Positions 43,847 through 53,123 of a DNA stretch of 64,000 nt are shown here, one piece after another. This DNA comes from Hahella ganghwensis DSM 17046 (lineage in GTDB: Bacteria > Pseudomonadota > Gammaproteobacteria > Pseudomonadales > Oleiphilaceae): contig NZ_AQXX01000120.1 of the NCBI RefSeq assembly GCF_000376785.1, forward strand, positions 1 to 64,000. Direction: 5' to 3'. The notes beneath the pieces are model-generated. The model worked only from the letters and a program-made list of their open reading frames with translations. It was not told where the DNA came from and did not search any database. The position numbers were made by a program, and so were the translations under genes. Within the stretch, counting starts at the first letter, position 1. Every line of letters starts with the position of its first letter.

Positions 43847-45388
43847 GTGCAAGCAGCGGTTGATTTTCTCAATGGTATAATCTGGAGTCCGGCCCTGATT
43901 TATCTGTGCCTGGGCGCCGGCCTCTTCTACTCCATCATGACCCGCTTCGTTCAAGTTCGCCATTTCTTCGAAATGTGGCGCCTGTTATTGAACGGTAAAG
44001 AATCTTCCAAAGGTATTACCTCTTTCCAGGCTCTGGCGGTTTCTCTGTCAGGACGTGTCGGTACCGGTAACATTGCCGGTGTTGCTGCCGCCATCGGTTT
44101 TGGTGGTCCTGGTGCCGTATTCTGGATGTGGGTGGTTGCCTTCCTTGGTGCTGCGACGGCTTACGCCGAATCCACCCTGGCTCAGGTATACAAAGAAGAG
44201 CAAGACGGTGAATATCGTGGTGGCCCGGCTTACTACATTGAAAAAGCTCTTGGCCAGAAATGGTATGCATGGCTTTTCGCTCTGGCGACGGTTCTTGCCT
44301 GTGGTCTGCTGCTTCCAGGTGTACAGTCCAACAGTATCGGTAATGCGGTAGAAGCCGCTTTCGGTTCCGGTGCAATGATCAGCACCGGCATGGGCGACCT
44401 GAGCTTTGCCAAGGTCATTACCGGTACCGTCGTGGTTCTGATTCTGGGCTTCATCATTTTCGGCGGCGTTAAGCGTATTGCTCACTTTGCCCAGTTTGTG
44501 GTTCCTTTCATGGCGCTGGCCTACATCATCATTGCCTGTGTGATCGTGGCACTGAACATGGAGAAAGTTCCTGAGGTATTTGCCATGATTCTCGGTGACG
44601 CATTTACGCCTATGGCAGGTGTCGGTGCGGCGATTGGCTGGGGCGTCAAGCGCGGCGTCTACTCCAATGAAGCCGGTCAGGGGACAGGTCCTCACGCTGC
44701 AGCGGCGGCAGAAGTTGATCACCCTTGTCAGCAAGGTCTGGTACAGGCATTCTCTGTATACATCGATACCCTTTTCGTTTGTACTGCAACTGCGTTCATG
44801 ATTCTGATCACCGGTGCATACAACGTTCACGGTGGCGACGGCTTCCTGGTACAAAACCTGGCAGCAGACGCAGCAGCCAACAGCCCATTGTTCACCCAGA
44901 CGGCTATTGAGTCGGTGATGCCGGGTGTTGGTCAGCCTTTCGTGGCCTTCGCTCTGTTCTTCTTCTCGTTCACCACGATTCTGGCTTACTATTATATTGC
45001 AGAAACGAACGTGGCATATATCAAGCGTACCCTGCATATCCCGGGTCTGACATTTGCCCTGAAGATCGCCATCATGGCATCCACCTTCTACGGTGCGGTG
45101 AAAACAGCGGATCTGGCATGGGGACTGGGCGATGTAGGTGTTGGACTGATGGCATGGCTGAACATAGTCGGCATTCTGGTCATTTTCCTGCTCAGTCGTC
45201 CAGCCATGAAAGTGCTGAAAGACTATGAAATCCAGCAGAAAGCAGGTGTTAAAGAATTCACTTTTGACCCTGAAAAACTCGGCATCAAAAATGCCGATTA
45301 CTGGATGAAACGTAAAGCTCAGCGCGAATCTGGCAATACGGAAGATTCAGCCGATCTGGCAACATCAAAACCTGCATACCAGTCATAA
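43847..45388 (+). CDS. sodium:alanine symporter (AGCS family)
   Basis: 513 residues from GTG 43847 (ribosome site AGGAGG). About 11 membrane helices carry the AGCS signatures SLSGRVGTGNIAGVAAAI and GGPGAVFWMWVVAFLGAATAYAESTLAQ. YRGGPAYYIEKAL, GWGVKRGVYSNEAGQGTGPHAAAAAE and SFTTILAYYYIAE follow. It imports alanine or glycine with Na+. Codon use and GC look higher than in the neighbours, as is common for a well-expressed transporter. A hairpin with a T-run follows the stop codon, so it is monocistronic. Confidence 0.96.
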   Translation: MQAAVDFLNGIIWSPALIYLCLGAGLFYSIMTRFVQVRHFFEMWRLLLNGKESSKGITSFQALAVSLSGRVGTGNIAGVAAAIGFGGPGAVFWMWVVAFLGAATAYAESTLAQVYKEEQDGEYRGGPAYYIEKALGQKWYAWLFALATVLACGLLLPGVQSNSIGNAVEAAFGSGAMISTGMGDLSFAKVITGTVVVLILGFIIFGGVKRIAHFAQFVVPFMALAYIIIACVIVALNMEKVPEVFAMILGDAFTPMAGVGAAIGWGVKRGVYSNEAGQGTGPHAAAAAEVDHPCQQGLVQAFSVYIDTLFVCTATAFMILITGAYNVHGGDGFLVQNLAADAAANSPLFTQTAIESVMPGVGQPFVAFALFFFSFTTILAYYYIAETNVAYIKRTLHIPGLTFALKIAIMASTFYGAVKTADLAWGLGDVGVGLMAWLNIVGILVIFLLSRPAMKVLKDYEIQQKAGVKEFTFDPEKLGIKNADYWMKRKAQRESGNTEDSADLATSKPAYQS

Positions 45389-45419
45389 GCTGATAGCCAG
45401 CTAGACGGGCAGTAACGAC

Positions 45420-45455
45420 AAGGGGTTACCGGTTTCCGGTAGCCCCTTTTCTATT
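45420..45455 (+). terminator. intrinsic terminator of the alanine symporter gene
   Basis: AAGGGGTTACCGG pairs with CCGGTAGCCCCTT (one G-T pair) around TTT, followed by TTTTC. It lies about 30 bp after the stop codon. It also lies beyond the 3' end of the convergent LysR gene (45502) and may serve both strands. Confidence 0.8.
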
Positions 45456-45501
45456 GCCGTTCATTTATTCGGCCCACTTCAGTCTCCCGACCCGTCTTAA
45501 G

Positions 45502-46401
45502 TTATCCGACTTCAAATCCTGAAAGATCCAGGTGATCAAGCAGGTATCTATAGACTGTTGCAACCCTTACTAAATGTCTGGACTCCGGATGAGATAATAG
45601 CCACAGGTCTGTTTGACTCTCTGCAATTGCATCAGTTAACGGTACCAGGTCACTATTCTGACGAGCCAGAAAAACAGGGATTACTCCCACTCCCATCCCT
45701 TTACTGACAAACTCCAGAACAGAAAGAATGCTGTCGACCAGATAGGTAGGCGTTAGTCGCGGATACAGCTTCTTGCGCCATTGAACCGAGGGATGATTCG
45801 GCAGGGCTTCATCAGGCGCAACCCAGGGAACATTCGCACTAATGACGTCTTCCTGCGTTGCCACTTCCACCTTTTTACTCTTGTATAACGCCATTTTGAT
45901 CGGGCCGATTCTCTTACCGACCAAATGCTCCGGCGGGCTTTGGGTCGCCCTGATTGCGATGTCCGCATCTTTTTTGGTGAGATTCGCCAACTGGTTACTG
46001 GTGTCGAATTCAAAGCTCAGCAAGGGATTCTCCCGATGCAGCGGCTCTATCAAAGGCAACACTAGCCCATGCAGCAGAATATCGGTGGTGGTGATTTTGA
46101 CTGAGCCAGACACCTGCAGGCAGGAATCCAGTACAGAAGCGTTGGCTTGTTCGAGTGCCAGCTCTACCGATTCCGCTTGATTGACCAAATCCAGCGTTGC
46201 TTCAGAAGCCAGATATCCAGAGCGGCGACGTTCAAACAGCTGTACCCCGAGGCCTTTTTCCATGCGTTTCAGGGCCCGGAACACCGTCGAGCTATCGACC
46301 CCCAGCCTCTCGCCCGCCGCGGCAAGCGTCCCGCTACGGTAAATTGCCAGGACAACTTCCAGATCATTCGCATTAATTCGATACTGCACACCTGCAACCA
46401 T
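45502..46401 (-). CDS. LysR-family transcriptional regulator
   Basis: 299 residues. The N-terminal winged helix is NDLEVVLAIYRSGTLAAAGERLGVDSSTVFRALKRMEKGLGVQLFERRRSGY. The C-terminal LysR substrate-binding domain has SGSVKITTTDILLHGLVLPLIEPLHRENPLL and GVGVIPVFLARQNSDLVPL. It is divergent from the GST gene (79 bp apart), which it probably controls. The co-inducer is unknown. The last residues DLSGFEVG close the domain normally. Confidence 0.92.
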   Translation of the reverse strand: MVAGVQYRINANDLEVVLAIYRSGTLAAAGERLGVDSSTVFRALKRMEKGLGVQLFERRRSGYLASEATLDLVNQAESVELALEQANASVLDSCLQVSGSVKITTTDILLHGLVLPLIEPLHRENPLLSFEFDTSNQLANLTKKDADIAIRATQSPPEHLVGKRIGPIKMALYKSKKVEVATQEDVISANVPWVAPDEALPNHPSVQWRKKLYPRLTPTYLVDSILSVLEFVSKGMGVGVIPVFLARQNSDLVPLTDAIAESQTDLWLLSHPESRHLVRVATVYRYLLDHLDLSGFEVG

Positions 46402-46480
46402 ATCTTGCCACTTTGCTTATTCCTATTGCGTTATAGCAAGAATAGATTAGCAATCGTTGTCATTCAAATGAGGTCATCGC

Positions 46481-47170
46481 ATGAACAGCAAAATCACTCT
46501 GATCAGCCACCACTTATGTCCTTACGTGCAGAGAGCCGCCATATTACTGGAGGAAAAAGGCATTCCCTATGAACGGGTCAATATTGATCTGTCGAATAAG
46601 CCCGACTGGTTTCTAGCCATATCGCCCTTGGGCAAGACCCCGGTCTTACTGGTAGATTCCACACCGATATTTGAATCTGCCGTAATTTGCGAATATCTGG
46701 AAGAAGTCTATACCCCCAGACTTCACCCTGACAGTCCTTTGGAAAAAGCCCGGCACCGATCATGGATTGAGTTTGGTTCCAGCATCCTGAATGACATCGC
46801 CAGTTTCTATAATGCCGCCGACAAAAACGCTCTTATCAACCGTTCAGAGATGATTCAAGCCAAGTTTCGACAGCTGGAGCAAGTGGTGGAGGGACCTTTT
46901 TTTTCCGGCCGACAGTTCACCCTGGTCGACGCAGTATACGGACCTGTCTTCAGATATTTCGATACCTTTGACACCATCGACAATTTTGGTTTCTTGACCG
47001 GCGCATTTAAAGTGGATTCCTGGCGCCTTCACCTGTCAGCGCGGCCATCGATAATAAATGCCGTATCTGAAGATTATCCAGAGCGCCTTCAGCACTTTCT
47101 GTTACAGCGTAAATCTGCCCTATCAGAAATGATCTCAAAGTCAGCGAGAGTAGAAAGCTGTCTGGCCTAA
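46481..47170 (+). CDS. glutathione S-transferase
   Basis: 229 residues. The thioredoxin-like N-terminal domain carries LISHHLCPYVQRAAILLEEKGIPYE. The CPYV motif gives a Cys-type active site, with SPLGKTPVLLVD (cis-Pro) and FESAVICEYLEEVY (glutathione-binding Glu-Ser) after it. The all-helical second domain is at about 95-215. The Cys active site places it near beta/omega-type GSTs, which reduce or dehalogenate substrates. It is transcribed divergently from a LysR regulator. Confidence 0.9.
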   Translation: MNSKITLISHHLCPYVQRAAILLEEKGIPYERVNIDLSNKPDWFLAISPLGKTPVLLVDSTPIFESAVICEYLEEVYTPRLHPDSPLEKARHRSWIEFGSSILNDIASFYNAADKNALINRSEMIQAKFRQLEQVVEGPFFSGRQFTLVDAVYGPVFRYFDTFDTIDNFGFLTGAFKVDSWRLHLSARPSIINAVSEDYPERLQHFLLQRKSALSEMISKSARVESCLA

Positions 47171-47216
47171 ACACTCAGGAGGGTAGAAAACGCCTGACGG
47201 CAGGTATATACGGCCC

Positions 47217-47255
47217 TTAAAAAATTGCCCCGATCAGACAGCATAACGTCGGGGC
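47217..47255 (-). terminator. intrinsic terminator downstream of the ABM gene
   Basis: On the minus strand GCCCCGA pairs with TCGGGGC across a 15-base loop, and AATTTTTTAAG follows. It is 110 bp after the end of the ABM gene, so its link to that gene is probable but not certain. The plus-strand GST gene ends just before it without a T-run. Confidence 0.62.
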
Positions 47256-47363
47256 AAATGGGGTTTAACTGATATCTTTATTGACCGACAAACTTGTGAA
47301 TAGTTCCCGGGAGATCCATATGAAAAGACAAACACGACAAAACTAAGTTTAATCGTGGAGCGA

Positions 47364-47654
47364 CTATTTCAGTTTGGTCAGTCGGTGAATTTCAACAGAT
47401 TCAAGCTTATCGCCAATCAGGTCAAAGCAGTTTTTGATGTGGTCTGATTCTAAGTGCTGATCCAAAAATGCTTCTGACTCCCAGGTTTCATGAAACATAA
47501 ACACCGCCCCATTTGCGTTGTCCAGATGCATATCATAGTTCAGGCAACCCTGCTCTTGTCGGGTTGGCGCCACAATCTTACTCAGCTCCGCTTTCACTAA
47601 CTCCTCATAGCCTGATTTAGATATGATTTTCGCAATACAGGTCAATTCGCTCAT
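47364..47654 (-). CDS. ABM-domain protein (YgiN-like putative quinol monooxygenase)
   Basis: 96 residues, the normal length for a single ABM domain. It begins MSELTCIAKIISKSGYEELVKAELSKIVAPTRQEQGCLNYDMH and continues with AVFMFHETWESEAFLDQHLESDHIKNCFD. The conserved ETWES and H-x3-H elements match YgiN-like proteins. A quinol or small-aromatic oxidation role is possible. It is not linked to the ABM pair at 26001-26742. Nothing unusual is seen. Confidence 0.88.
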   Translation of the reverse strand: MSELTCIAKIISKSGYEELVKAELSKIVAPTRQEQGCLNYDMHLDNANGAVFMFHETWESEAFLDQHLESDHIKNCFDLIGDKLESVEIHRLTKLK

Positions 47655-47908
47655 ACATCCTCTTAACTTGTTTGGTCATGATTGATGGCGCCGATCTGGC
47701 AGGAGGCTTTCAGATCATTCTTTCCAGACGGCAAATATAACCGGCCATCATCCCAGGCCGAATCTCATGCATAGTAGGAATTCCAGCAAATGAATAATAT
47801 CCGTTAATTCACGCATTCACACTGAATCAGAAAGACCTAGATAGGAGATATCAAAGCCGAACCCTATTCAGCCGCGATTTTCCTGCCCACTGCCAGTGAC
47901 GGTCTGCT

Positions 47909-48664
47909 TCAGCCAGTCACTATTGATTTCAGCATGTCACACCGAGCATTCTTTTGAAGGTAGCTGCGCAGGACATCGCGAACTTTTTGATGCAGCCATT
48001 CAGGACCATCATCACTCATATCATTGTGGCGGGAATCAGGGATTTTTACGACGCAATCCCCATATTGCTGCTGCTCAGACTGATCTGGAAGCACTCCTTT
48101 ATCAGCGACAAAATCGTCGGCCCGAATAGATAATACGGCAATGTCCTTTGCCCTGGGCAGCGGAACCCTTCTGTGATCCAATGTAATGAGGGTAATAACA
48201 CCATCCCCCTTCTCCTTCACATACCAGGAGGCAATATCTCCGCCATTGGAATGCCCAATCAAAGTCACCTGACGAAAGTCAGCTCCGGGCAATCGACTCC
48301 CTAAATCCTGAATCACAACCCGCAGATTTTTGGCACCACGCACCCAGTTTTCACGACGGGTCTGGTAGAGATTCCCCTCTCTGGACAGTACGGGGTCACC
48401 AGACAGTTCGTGACGCACGGCCACAACCAGGAAGCCAAGTTCATTCAGTACATCCGCAAGAAAGACATAACCGGTATGCGTCACCCGGTATCCCGGATTG
48501 ATAATGGCTACCGGGCATTGATTGTCAGTTGAACAAACTCGCTGCGGTTCGTAGATCTCAACGGGGATCGAGCGCTGCCGCTCCGAATCCTCTACCACAT
48601 GGGACAATCCAAAAGCCATGTGGGATAACGCTAAAAGCAAGGGAAATAGAAAATATCTTTTCAA
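47909..48664 (-). CDS. secreted alpha/beta hydrolase
   Basis: 251 residues. A signal peptide (MKRYFLFPLLLALSHMAFG) is followed by a hydrolase fold: PVAIINPGYRVTHTGYVFLADVLNELGF and FLVVAVRHELSGDP. The nucleophile elbow is LIGHSNGGDIASW (Ser). The acid may be in IRADDFVADKG and the base is the His of PDSRHNDMSDDG. It is a serine esterase or lipase of unknown target. It lies next to an AraC regulator but separated by 320 bp of spacer. Confidence 0.82.
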   Translation of the reverse strand: MKRYFLFPLLLALSHMAFGLSHVVEDSERQRSIPVEIYEPQRVCSTDNQCPVAIINPGYRVTHTGYVFLADVLNELGFLVVAVRHELSGDPVLSREGNLYQTRRENWVRGAKNLRVVIQDLGSRLPGADFRQVTLIGHSNGGDIASWYVKEKGDGVITLITLDHRRVPLPRAKDIAVLSIRADDFVADKGVLPDQSEQQQYGDCVVKIPDSRHNDMSDDGPEWLHQKVRDVLRSYLQKNARCDMLKSIVTG

Positions 48665-48983
48665 AACATCTTTCCTTGGGGCTGGTCACCATCCTTCCAT
48701 CCCCCCGCTGGTGAATGTATAGGTTTCCAGCGTGGCAACGAATAGCGAACCGAAAATTCAGGTATTCGAGATCTAAAAACTGAGAGATAGTATGGGGTGC
48801 TTAATTGAAGTACGTATCTTCCCCCCCTGGAAATTCAGATCAACATCAATCAGTCAGCCCCATCAGCACAATGCATATAAAGTATTGAGGTAGCGCACGA
48901 CTCATCAATGTAAAGAACCGAATCAATTAGATGGTAGGTTGCGGTAAATAATGATAGCACTCGGTGATGATAACCGAACCGGC
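48665..48983. other. 319-bp spacer between hydrolase and AraC gene
   Basis: No gene, RNA or clear regulatory dyad was seen here. The region is upstream of the hydrolase gene and downstream of the AraC gene on the same strand. Confidence 0.35.
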
Positions 48984-50012
48984 TCAAAGAACGGAGCTTC
49001 CCCGCCAGTTCTGGCGAAAGGATTCTGGAGAACAGGAGTGCCATCGTTTGAATGCACGACTAAAGTTTCCCGCATCATTAAAGCCAAGGCGAAAAGCAAT
49101 CTGCGATATCGACATGGTTGTGGACTTCAGATAGCGTTCGGCATCCTCTTGGCGCAGTTCGTCCACCAATTCCCGGAAACAAACACCCTCCTGACTTAAC
49201 CGCCTCTGTAGAGAGCGCTCACTCAAATGCAGTATCTGGGCAACATGCTGCAGGGAAATTTCATCTTTGGCTGGGGACTTGCGCAGGATCATTCTTACCT
49301 GTTGTGTCAGCTGTTTGTTGAACAAACGGCCGAAGTACAATTCACAAAGACGCTCGTTTTCACTCGCCAGCATTGCGTCGGCGGTGTTTAACCGGTCATG
49401 AAAAAAATTTCGACCGAATCTCAGACTATAACGACTGCTCCCCCATTGCACAGGGCGACGAAAGAAGCGATCGAAATTTTCATGCCCCTCATCTTTCTGA
49501 CGGCCCAGGGAAACATGTCGTAAGTCAGGTTCCTGTGGGGCGAGAAATCGGCATATCCGAATCATGGTACAGAGAGCCGCATCGAGAATAGTGTCATGAA
49601 CCGCTGCGGTTTCCTCCCGGACGATACCAAGCTCGACTTCATCGCCTTCATTCCTCATGTAGAGCCGAGCTACATTGGAAATTCCCGAGTGATACTGAAC
49701 AATCCGCGAGAAGCCTTCCCATAACGAGTGGCTGGCAATCACAGAATATCCCAGGGCATGAAAGGTTGTCAGATGAATGTTCTTGCCGGCTTCAATGCCC
49801 AGACAAGTGCAGCCGGAAAGTTTTTCAGCCGTATCAAACAGCCGATTCACTTTTTCTATATGGACAGGCAGTAACGGGGAATCCAGTTCAGATTCGACAA
49901 GATCTGCGGATTGGAGAAGAGCCTTTGCATCGAGCCCCTGCTTAACAAATGCATCGAGGCACATGTTTACCCAACTGGAAATAATAAACGGTTCTCTCAA
50001 CTGCATCATCAT
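48984..50012 (-). CDS. AraC-family transcriptional regulator (PF12625 sensor domain)
   Basis: 342 residues from ATG 50012; a TTG at 50048 would add 12 residues. The N-terminal arabinose-binding-like domain (about 10-200) has FHALGYSVIASHSLWEGFSRIVQYH and RNEGDEVELGIV, typical of PF12625 regulators. The C-terminal AraC HTH (about 245-340) has LHLSERSLQRRLSQEGVCFRELVDELRQEDAERYL and ISQIAFRLGFNDAGNFSRAFKRWHSCSPE. The target genes cannot be assigned; the hydrolase gene next to it is a candidate. Confidence 0.9.
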   Translation of the reverse strand: MMMQLREPFIISSWVNMCLDAFVKQGLDAKALLQSADLVESELDSPLLPVHIEKVNRLFDTAEKLSGCTCLGIEAGKNIHLTTFHALGYSVIASHSLWEGFSRIVQYHSGISNVARLYMRNEGDEVELGIVREETAAVHDTILDAALCTMIRICRFLAPQEPDLRHVSLGRQKDEGHENFDRFFRRPVQWGSSRYSLRFGRNFFHDRLNTADAMLASENERLCELYFGRLFNKQLTQQVRMILRKSPAKDEISLQHVAQILHLSERSLQRRLSQEGVCFRELVDELRQEDAERYLKSTTMSISQIAFRLGFNDAGNFSRAFKRWHSCSPESFRQNWRGSSVL

Positions 50013-50337
50013 ACCAGCGCTGACTCGATCAAATATCCAATGATTCAACAGGCCTGAAAACAGACCCCCTTCCTATGATTGCCGAAATATAACAGATAAC
50101 TGAACGGCGAAAACTCGACCAAATAACCTAACGAATTAGGCTTAAACCACGGCATAGCCCTGCCTAGAGCCTGTGAGCAATTTGGCGTAAACGGACGTGA
50201 TTATGGCAGGAGAAGACAGGAAGTTAGCGCTCAATGACATGCCGGAGGGCAGTTCTGTTTATAGGATGATCAGTGTCAATAACGAGAATACTAAAACCAA
50301 GACACAAAAATTAAAAAACCATAAAGGAAATCTACTC

Positions 50338-52617
50338 GTGAAAATTAAAGTACTTGTAGCTGTCATTGCCGCCATGACAGGAAGCTACACGTTATATCAT
50401 CAGTTCGGCGATACGCCGGCAGAGATTGCCGAAAGCACCGCTCAGGCCCTGGAACAGGATTTCTCCGTTCCTACGGCATCAGCCCTGGCGAATACCGCTG
50501 CACCGAACGTCAAAACCTCCCAATCCTCTAAAGCACCAACGCCAGAAGATGTTGAAGATTTTGTTGCCAGTCTGGAAAACCAACCTGTTCAAGACTACAA
50601 CCCGCAAGAAGCAAATTTCACTCCGCCGGCCTCTGGGGAGAATGTATTTGAAGGAGAAACCAGATCAGGCTTTGGCAAACCTTTCCACCTGAAGCCAGCC
50701 GGCAACGTGCCATTGACGGCGAAAGACGCCAATATGGCAAAGCAAGTCGTTCTGGCAGGCGGTAAACACATGCTTCAAATCGGCGAAAAAGATGATCTTG
50801 AACTCAAGACTTCCAAATTCGACGAAAAAGGCAACGTTTACTACAAATTCACCCAGGAATATAACGGCGTTCCAGTTCACGGTCGTGAAACGGTTGTGCA
50901 GGCTGACAGCAATGACAATGTCAGCCTGGTCACCGGTGAGTTTGAGCCTGGCATTGAACTGGATGTTACCCCGGGATTGACAGGAAAGGTGGCCTTCTCG
51001 AAAGCTGTAGATGGCATGCGCGACAATCTCTATGGCGAGCCAAAGTTCCGCGAAGATCCCAGCCTGCAGATTTATGTATCAGAAAGTGAGGGGCCGGTAC
51101 TGACCTGGCGCTCGGTCATGGAGTATTCAAGCACAACAGAGGGGTATCGGGTCGACGAAGTTTTCGTCGACGCGAATAGCGGGAAGGTGGTCGACAAACT
51201 CCCTCGAATCTACACCTCATTGTCACGTAGCGTCCACTCTATTGACCGGCAATGTTTTGATCCCAATTGGGGAAGCAGCATTCTGCCAGGACGGGAAGTA
51301 TCACCAAGTTCCGATAACCATGCCAAATCAGCCTATGACAACTCAGGCTACACCTACTGGTTCTACGACAACATGTTCGGACGAGATTCCTACGACGGAC
51401 GTGGCAAAAAAATGGTCAGCACAGTGCACGCCCTCTTCGCTACTCCGAATGGTGGCTGTTCTGGTGACAACGCTTTTTTTAATGGCAACCAAATGGTTTA
51501 TGGTGATGGCGGCAATATGCTGCAAAATCCGGCGGGGGCACTTGATATCGTCGCACACGAGCTGACCCACGGAGTCACCTATAGTGAAAGTAATCTGACT
51601 TACCGCAACGAATCCGGGGCAATCAACGAAGCATTGTCCGATATTTTCGGTGCCGGTGCAGAAACCTACGTGGACTCTGGTGGTACTGAGAGCAGCCCTC
51701 CTTCCGGCGGCCTAAAACCACAACGCAGCAACTGGACGCTTGGCGAAGACGCGTCAGTGAACGGTGGCATGATGCGGAATATGAGTGATCCTGTCGCTGA
51801 CGGCCAAAGCCGTGACAGTTATGACTCACGTTATACCGGCTCTGAGGATAACGGCGGCGTTCACTTGAACAGCGGCATTATGAACCTGGCCTTCTACCTG
51901 CTGTCAGAAGGTGGCGTTCACCCTCGTGGCAGAACCACTAACCGGGTAACCGGCATTGGCATGGAAAAAGCGCTAAAGATTTACTATCACGCCAACACCA
52001 ACCTGTTCACCGCATCCACAAACTTTGAATCTGCCCGAAACCGTTTAGCACAGTCCGCAGAAGCCCTGTTCGGCCAATGTTCACAGGAATGGACTTCCAT
52101 TCATGAATCATTCGATGCAGTGAAAGTGAACGGCCGCTGGACTCCATGTGATGATGGAGGAGACGACGGGGGCGATGATGGTAGTGACGATGGCGGCGAC
52201 GATGGTGGTGATGACGGCGGCGATACCGGTGGCCCGGTGTCCGTATCCAGCGCCCAGGCGTCCAGCTCTTATAGCCAGGCATATCAACCCGCCAACCTTC
52301 ACGATGGTTCCATGTCGACTCCATGGGTGTCTTCTACCATCTACAACAGTTATCGCCAGGAATGGGTGATGCTGGATCTTGGCAGCACTCGCAATATCTC
52401 CGGCATGACCATTCACTGGGATGGCAGTAACTACGCCGGCGCCTATGATATCTGGGTTATGGAAAACGGTCGTTGGGTACCTGCCGAGCAAGTGCGTCAA
52501 TATCGTTGGGGTGCTGCGGATATCCCACTACAGGAAACCTCCCAGTACATCCTGATTACCATGCGCTACGGTAACTATGGACGCTGGTACGCGATTGATG
52601 AAATCACTGTCAGATAG
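50338..52617 (+). CDS. secreted M4 (thermolysin-like) metalloprotease with C-terminal discoidin-type domain
   Basis: 759 residues from GTG 50338, chosen because AAGGA lies nine bases upstream and a signal peptide (KIKVLVAVIAAM) begins there. A long propeptide (FTP and PepSY, about 30-270) precedes the protease. The zinc site is HELTH at 407-411 with E431 in NEALSDIFG. The catalytic His is in GGVHLNSGIMNLAFYLL. An Asp/Gly-rich linker leads to a C-terminal F5/8-type (galactose-binding) domain (about 635-759, with WVMLDLGSTRNISGMTIHW). It should be exported and cut from its own propeptide. A terminator follows. Confidence 0.95.
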   Translation: MKIKVLVAVIAAMTGSYTLYHQFGDTPAEIAESTAQALEQDFSVPTASALANTAAPNVKTSQSSKAPTPEDVEDFVASLENQPVQDYNPQEANFTPPASGENVFEGETRSGFGKPFHLKPAGNVPLTAKDANMAKQVVLAGGKHMLQIGEKDDLELKTSKFDEKGNVYYKFTQEYNGVPVHGRETVVQADSNDNVSLVTGEFEPGIELDVTPGLTGKVAFSKAVDGMRDNLYGEPKFREDPSLQIYVSESEGPVLTWRSVMEYSSTTEGYRVDEVFVDANSGKVVDKLPRIYTSLSRSVHSIDRQCFDPNWGSSILPGREVSPSSDNHAKSAYDNSGYTYWFYDNMFGRDSYDGRGKKMVSTVHALFATPNGGCSGDNAFFNGNQMVYGDGGNMLQNPAGALDIVAHELTHGVTYSESNLTYRNESGAINEALSDIFGAGAETYVDSGGTESSPPSGGLKPQRSNWTLGEDASVNGGMMRNMSDPVADGQSRDSYDSRYTGSEDNGGVHLNSGIMNLAFYLLSEGGVHPRGRTTNRVTGIGMEKALKIYYHANTNLFTASTNFESARNRLAQSAEALFGQCSQEWTSIHESFDAVKVNGRWTPCDDGGDDGGDDGSDDGGDDGGDDGGDTGGPVSVSSAQASSSYSQAYQPANLHDGSMSTPWVSSTIYNSYRQEWVMLDLGSTRNISGMTIHWDGSNYAGAYDIWVMENGRWVPAEQVRQYRWGAADIPLQETSQYILITMRYGNYGRWYAIDEITVR
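52149..52233. repeat. Asp/Gly-coding short repeat in the metalloprotease linker
   Basis: Units built on GAYGGN codons give repeated DDGGDDGG residues between the M4 and discoidin domains. The acidic linker could bind calcium or hold the two domains apart. Copy number may vary without frameshift because the units are multiples of three. Confidence 0.75.
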
Positions 52618-52652
52618 CTTATGGGCTAAGTGAGTCTATTAGCATCAAAGAA

Positions 52653-52686
52653 AAGCCCAGGCCAAACATTGGCTTGGGCTTTTTTA
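52653..52686 (+). terminator. intrinsic terminator of the metalloprotease gene
   Basis: AAGCCCAGGCCAA pairs with TTGGCTTGGGCTT (one G-T pair) around ACA and is followed by TTTTT. On the minus strand it also has a short T-run, so it may end the opposing gene at 52728 too. Confidence 0.8.
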
Positions 52687-52727
52687 ATAGAAAGGCTATC
52701 AACAAATCGCAATCAAGAGCGTACTTG

Positions 52728-53102
52728 TCACGTCGAATTAATCAATGCTCGATATTCTTCTTCGATATCACTGTCAATTTCCACGCCACGGTTACCGCCG
52801 TAGAGTCGATTGTTCTGGTCTTTCCGCGGCCCGGAAATCCAGTACTCATCCCGGCTATCGACTTCAAAGTAGTTCGCTTTAAATCCGGAGCCTTTTAAAC
52901 TCTGAAATTTTAATCCCCGGTAATAGAGAGTTTTTCCAGTTTTAGAAAAATATACCCGGCCGATGCGAGCTTCCCCCTCCAAGCCTGACGATTTATTTTC
53001 GATATACATAATTCTGGAGCGTTCGAGTTTGTACTCTTTGGGTGGCGTAAACTCACGATCGAGCTCTATCCCCCAGTAGTTAAATTTTTTTTCGATATCC
53101 AT
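52728..53102 (-). CDS. small protein often mislabelled 1-deoxyxylulose-5-phosphate synthase
   Basis: 124 residues. The core reads RSRIMYIENKSSGLEGEARIGRVYFSKTGKTLYYRGLKFQSLKGSGFKANYFEV, then DEYWISGPRKD. Short proteins of this type recur in bacteria under the wrong name DXS; they are far too small for that enzyme. The beta-rich fold and charged surface suggest a small binding or immunity-like domain, but this is inference. It lies 21 bp downstream of the secreted protein gene at 53124, so the two are probably co-transcribed. Confidence 0.75.
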   Translation of the reverse strand: MDIEKKFNYWGIELDREFTPPKEYKLERSRIMYIENKSSGLEGEARIGRVYFSKTGKTLYYRGLKFQSLKGSGFKANYFEVDSRDEYWISGPRKDQNNRLYGGNRGVEIDSDIEEEYRALINST

Positions 53103-53123
53103 CAGTAAGTCCTGAACAGCGGA

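Noticed and set aside
44048-45037. Long open frame antisense to the alanine symporter
   Set aside because: It has no family features and mirrors the codon pattern of the real gene; the sense frame has clear AGCS motifs.
52728-53102. 1-deoxyxylulose-5-phosphate synthase label for the 124-residue protein
   Set aside because: The true enzyme has over 600 residues and thiamine motifs, none of which occur here.
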